The notes beneath the pieces were generated by a model. That model did not search any database. It worked only from the letters and a program-made list of their open reading frames with translations, and was not told the origin of the DNA. This document shows positions 62,101 to 64,000 of a DNA stretch of 64,000 nucleotides, piece by piece. Source of the stretch: Chryseosolibacter sp964438975 (lineage in GTDB: Bacteria; Bacteroidota; Bacteroidia; Cytophagales; Cyclobacteriaceae); assembly GCA_964438975.1 (NCBI GenBank), contig CAYTMU010000014.1, forward strand, positions 11,856 through 75,855, read 5' to 3'. The stretch's first letter is position 1; each line of letters begins with the position of its first letter. The translations under genes and the position numbers were made by a program.

Positions 62101-62664
62101 GCCTGCTGCGGGTGAGTAGGGCTGAATTGAGTAACCCTTATACAGCAGGTCTTTGTTGTATAGCTGCTTCAGTATCCACCACAGTGTCTCAATATAATCG
62201 GTTTCGTAGGTGATGTAAGGATTCTCGAGATCAACCCAGTATCCCATTCGACGGGTAAGGTCGTCCCACTGATCCTTGTACATCATCACGGTCTCCCGGC
62301 ATTTCTGATTGTATTCCGCGACAGATATTGTTCGGCCGATGTCATCCTTCGTGATCCCGAGAAGCTTTTCCACCTGGAGTTCAACGGGGAGCCCGTGCGT
62401 ATCCCATCCACCCTTGCGCTTGACTTGAAAGCCTTGCTGCGTCTTATAGCGGCAGAAGATATCCTTCACGGTCCGGGCCATAACGTGGTGTATGCCGGGG
62501 GTTCCGTTGGCGGAGGGTGGCCCCTCGTAAAAGGTAAACGTGGGAGCTCCCTCCCTCGTGGTTACGGATTTTTCAAAAATCTGCTCTTTTTGCCAGAAAT
62601 CCAGTATATCCTCCGTGATCCGGGCAAAATTCAGATCCTTAAACTCCTTGTATTTGCTGCTCAT
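59167..62664 (-). CDS. ileS: Isoleucine-tRNA ligase
   Basis: A 1165-residue class Ia synthetase. HIGH-type signature GPPSANGTPGIHHVMAR, GWDTHGLPVELQVEK, editing domain (AWTTTPWTLPANTAL, GTGIVHTAPTFGADDF), WFDSGAMPYAQWHYPF and KMSKR motif GNKMSKRWGNVVNP. The length and long C-terminal extension fit the eukaryote-like IleRS type rather than the shorter type with a C-terminal zinc domain. A TATCTTTG promoter box lies 38 bp upstream. No T-box leader is seen. Confidence 0.96.
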   Translation of the reverse strand: MSSKYKEFKDLNFARITEDILDFWQKEQIFEKSVTTREGAPTFTFYEGPPSANGTPGIHHVMARTVKDIFCRYKTQQGFQVKRKGGWDTHGLPVELQVEKLLGITKDDIGRTISVAEYNQKCRETVMMYKDQWDDLTRRMGYWVDLENPYITYETDYIETLWWILKQLYNKDLLYKGYSIQPYSPAAGTGLSSHELNLPGCYKEVKDTSVVAQFEVIKDDKSDFLFANSPRAYILAWTTTPWTLPANTALTVGDKIRYVQVNTFNPYTHKAISVILAKDLMSRYFSDKNKELSLDDYKPGDKAIPFEVVQEFTGRDLVGIRYHQLMPYTQPATDPNNAFQVIPGDFVTTEDGTGIVHTAPTFGADDFRVARQHNVPPMTVKDDAGNELPIVDRQGKFITAIGEKLAEGVTHYKIKTHRTISPDEFYVKNYTGEDETHPDYKTTDIIISIILKEENKAFKVEKYEHTYPHCWRTDKPVLYYPLDSWFIRTTSLKDKMVGLNKTINWKPESTGTGRFGNWLENLVDWNLSRSRYWGTPLPIWRTKDGSEERCIGSVEELNNEIAKSIEKGLMEKSPLEAGDLHRPYVDDVILVSDRGEPMYREADLIDVWFDSGAMPYAQWHYPFENKDIFEKNYPADFIAEGVDQTRGWFFTLHAIAALLSEASPEIQAVNGKNNNPGVAFRNVISNGLVLDKTGNKMSKRWGNVVNPFEALSMHGADLVRWYMIENAPPWENLKFDSDGIVEVQRRFFGTLVNTYSFFALYANIDGFAMDEMNLTAEKHHTNLDRWIRSRLQTLVKEVTKAYEDYEPTRAARAIQEFVNDHLSNWYVRLNRKRFWKPTSENAATQPAVLTGDKKAAHETLYECLMVTSQLMAPIAPFFSEWLYKNLSDNIRTDAIANNTPLRHPSVHLTDFSKAEGRYIDHALEKSMAYAQRISSLVHSIRKNNKIKVRTPLQKILLPVIEQSFADSVRVVESIIMAEVNVKEIEYIDDTSGLLVKKAKPNFARLGKQYGAKVKDVSAVINSLGQEEINAIERTGKLSKGGFDIVLEDVLISSEDIPGWSVATENGLTVALDVHITDELRREGVARDIVNRVQNIRKDLGLEVLDKINIEVERNGEVLAAAVDAYRDYIRMETQAISLELKDSLADAREVDMDDFVMRIRISVNR

Positions 62665-62701
62665 GCCCTGAGAAACGCCATTTTTCGTATCTATAAGAGC
62701 G

Positions 62702-62731
62702 CAAAGATAGTTTCAAATGACGAAGTTCGAA
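62702..62731 (-). promoter_or_regulatory. Promoter of ileS-lspA, TTCG-N18-TATCTTTG
   Basis: On the minus strand TATCTTTG (62709-62702) matches TAnnTTTG exactly, and TTCG lies 18 bp upstream, one base off TTTG. It lies 38 bp before the ileS ATG. Confidence 0.6.
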
Positions 62732-62759
62732 TACCTCCCGGGAAATTAGTTCGGCTGGA

Positions 62760-64000
62760 TCACTCGGCTGCGGAGTGACGGTTTCGGATCCGGATCTTGC
62801 TAAGGTCGATCTCCTCATCCTCACTTTCCCCGTAGAACGTCGAGTCGAAGTCGTCGATCAGCAGGCGCTCCCGTTTCATTGTCTTGGGTTTGTCGAACGT
62901 CCGGATCATCGCGGGCAGAAGAATCAGGTTCGTAAACATCGAAATAACCAACGTTGTGGACGTCAATACGCCGAGCGCGATCGTTCCTCCGAAATCTGAG
63001 AAGGCGAAAATGATAAAGCCTGCGAACAGCACAACGGAAGTGTAGATAATGCTCTTACCAGTCTCCAGGATACTGTCCGTTACGGCGAGGGGTACGTTGA
63101 AATTGTTCGACAGGATTTCCTGGCGGTACTTGGCGAGGAATCGGATGGAATTGTCGACGGAGATTCCAAAGGTGATGCTGAAGATCAGGGCGGTGCTTGC
63201 CTTAAGCGGTATATCGAAATACCCCATGATACCGGCGGTGATCATAAGCGCGAGTAAGTTCGGAACCAGCGAGATCACGATCATCCGGACATTGGCAAAC
63301 AACGCGGCCATTGACAGCGTGATCAGGATGAACGCCAGCGCCAGGCTCTCCTTGAGGTTTGCGATCAGAAATTTATTCCCTTTTATAAAGAGTTTCGTTG
63401 TTCCTGTAATGGAGGTGAGGATAGTATCGCCGCTATTGGCGACGAACAGGGATTTCATCTTCGGCTCGATGACGAGATGTACAAGTGAATCCATGCGCAC
63501 GGACCCGATGTCTGCCATCTGTGCAGAGATGCGCATCTTGCTGAATGTCGAATCGACAAATGATTTGAAAAGGCCGGTGTTGTCTGTCTGTCCCTGCATA
63601 TAGCGGAGGATGAAGGCGCGTTCATTTTGCGTAGGCAGAGAGTATCGTTCCGGGTTATTGTTGTAGAAGGTCTGTTTTGAAGCCTTTACAAAACTGATCA
63701 GGGATACGGGTCGGGACACTTCGGGGATTGAATCGAGGAACTGTTCAAACTCATCGATCATCTGGAGATTCCTTACTTCCAGTAATGGCCTGCGTCGCTT
63801 TGTTTGGAATTCTACTACCATTTCGAGGGGCATGATCCCGCTGAAATTCCTTTCGAAGAATTCCAGGTCTTTCTTGACAATGCTGTCTTCGGGGACATCG
63901 TCTACCATGAACGATACCGACCGAAGCTGCCAGATACCGTACGACGACAGCAAGGCCAGTGTAATCGATACCGCATAGATCGTTCTTCTCTGGTGCGTTA
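62760..64000 (-). CDS. MMPL/RND-family transporter, 3' part (runs off the window)
   Basis: At least 413 residues of a membrane transporter; the reading frame is open to the right edge, so the start lies outside. The N-terminal visible helix (about TIYAVSITLALLSSYGIW) leads to a periplasmic domain. At least five hydrophobic helices follow, with the RND-type motif LIFSITFGISVDNSIRFLAKY and the ...STTLVISMFTNLILLPAM segment. It exports lipids or hydrophobic compounds in known families; substrate unknown. The C-terminus is charged (ESEDEEIDLSKIRIRNRH). Confidence 0.85.
   Translation of the reverse strand, partial: THQRRTIYAVSITLALLSSYGIWQLRSVSFMVDDVPEDSIVKKDLEFFERNFSGIMPLEMVVEFQTKRRRPLLEVRNLQMIDEFEQFLDSIPEVSRPVSLISFVKASKQTFYNNNPERYSLPTQNERAFILRYMQGQTDNTGLFKSFVDSTFSKMRISAQMADIGSVRMDSLVHLVIEPKMKSLFVANSGDTILTSITGTTKLFIKGNKFLIANLKESLALAFILITLSMAALFANVRMIVISLVPNLLALMITAGIMGYFDIPLKASTALIFSITFGISVDNSIRFLAKYRQEILSNNFNVPLAVTDSILETGKSIIYTSVVLFAGFIIFAFSDFGGTIALGVLTSTTLVISMFTNLILLPAMIRTFDKPKTMKRERLLIDDFDSTFYGESEDEEIDLSKIRIRNRHSAAE

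Overview
The window is a stretch of Bacteroidota chromosome, most likely from the Cytophagia or a close relative. The evidence is: TAnnTTTG-type -7 promoter boxes with little Shine-Dalgarno signal, a TonB-dependent receptor with an N-terminal CarboxypepD_reg-like domain, a protein with a type IX secretion (T9SS)-like C-terminal sorting domain, the mreBCD-mrdA-rodA order, and a compact cytochrome c maturation set. Genes are dense and often joined by 4-base stop/start overlaps. No rRNA, tRNA, CRISPR array, insertion sequence or prophage was seen.

Region 1 (1-24 kb) is mainly housekeeping. On the minus strand are recO, a 2Fe-2S ferredoxin, the rod-shape/elongasome operon (mreB, mreC, mreD, PBP2, RodA), and upstream of it a run of hemerythrin-like protein, ruvX, def, a nitrilase-family amidase and purH. 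Then come a CtpA-type protease, a thioesterase, purN, a UbiA prenyltransferase, and a TonB receptor controlled by a TPP riboswitch behind a near-perfect Bacteroidota promoter (a thiamine uptake receptor). Next are a biotin carrier protein, pyrH, frr, a MoxR ATPase, a Rieske-like lipoprotein and pheS.

Region 2 (23.5-52.2 kb) is a large surface polysaccharide locus. It has two candidate initiating transferases, two Wzy/WaaL-like membrane proteins, a Wzx flippase, a Wzz-like chain-length protein and three glycosyltransferases. A twelve-gene minus-strand operon (51.0 to 36.7 kb) encodes a nucleotide-sugar dehydrogenase, a UDP-hexuronate 4-epimerase, GalE and a WbpE/WbpD/WbpB-type set for 2,3-diacetamido uronic acid. 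It also encodes a second aminotransferase/epimerase pair and an AsnB-type amidotransferase; a second AsnB homologue lies in the plus-strand arm. The plus-strand arm ends in an 1100-residue secreted protein with a transglutaminase-like catalytic triad, beta-sandwich repeats and a T9SS-like C-terminus, translationally coupled to the O-antigen ligase/polymerase gene. This is the most novel-looking item.

Region 3 (52.1-64 kb) holds ccmB, ccmC, a CcmD-like protein, ccmE and ccmF; the CcmE carries a CxxxY rather than HxxxY haem-attachment motif. After a hairpin-forming repeat come an amino-acid permease, lspA, ileS and the 3' part of an MMPL/RND transporter that runs off the right edge.

All calls are from reading the sequence and family knowledge; no database search was run.
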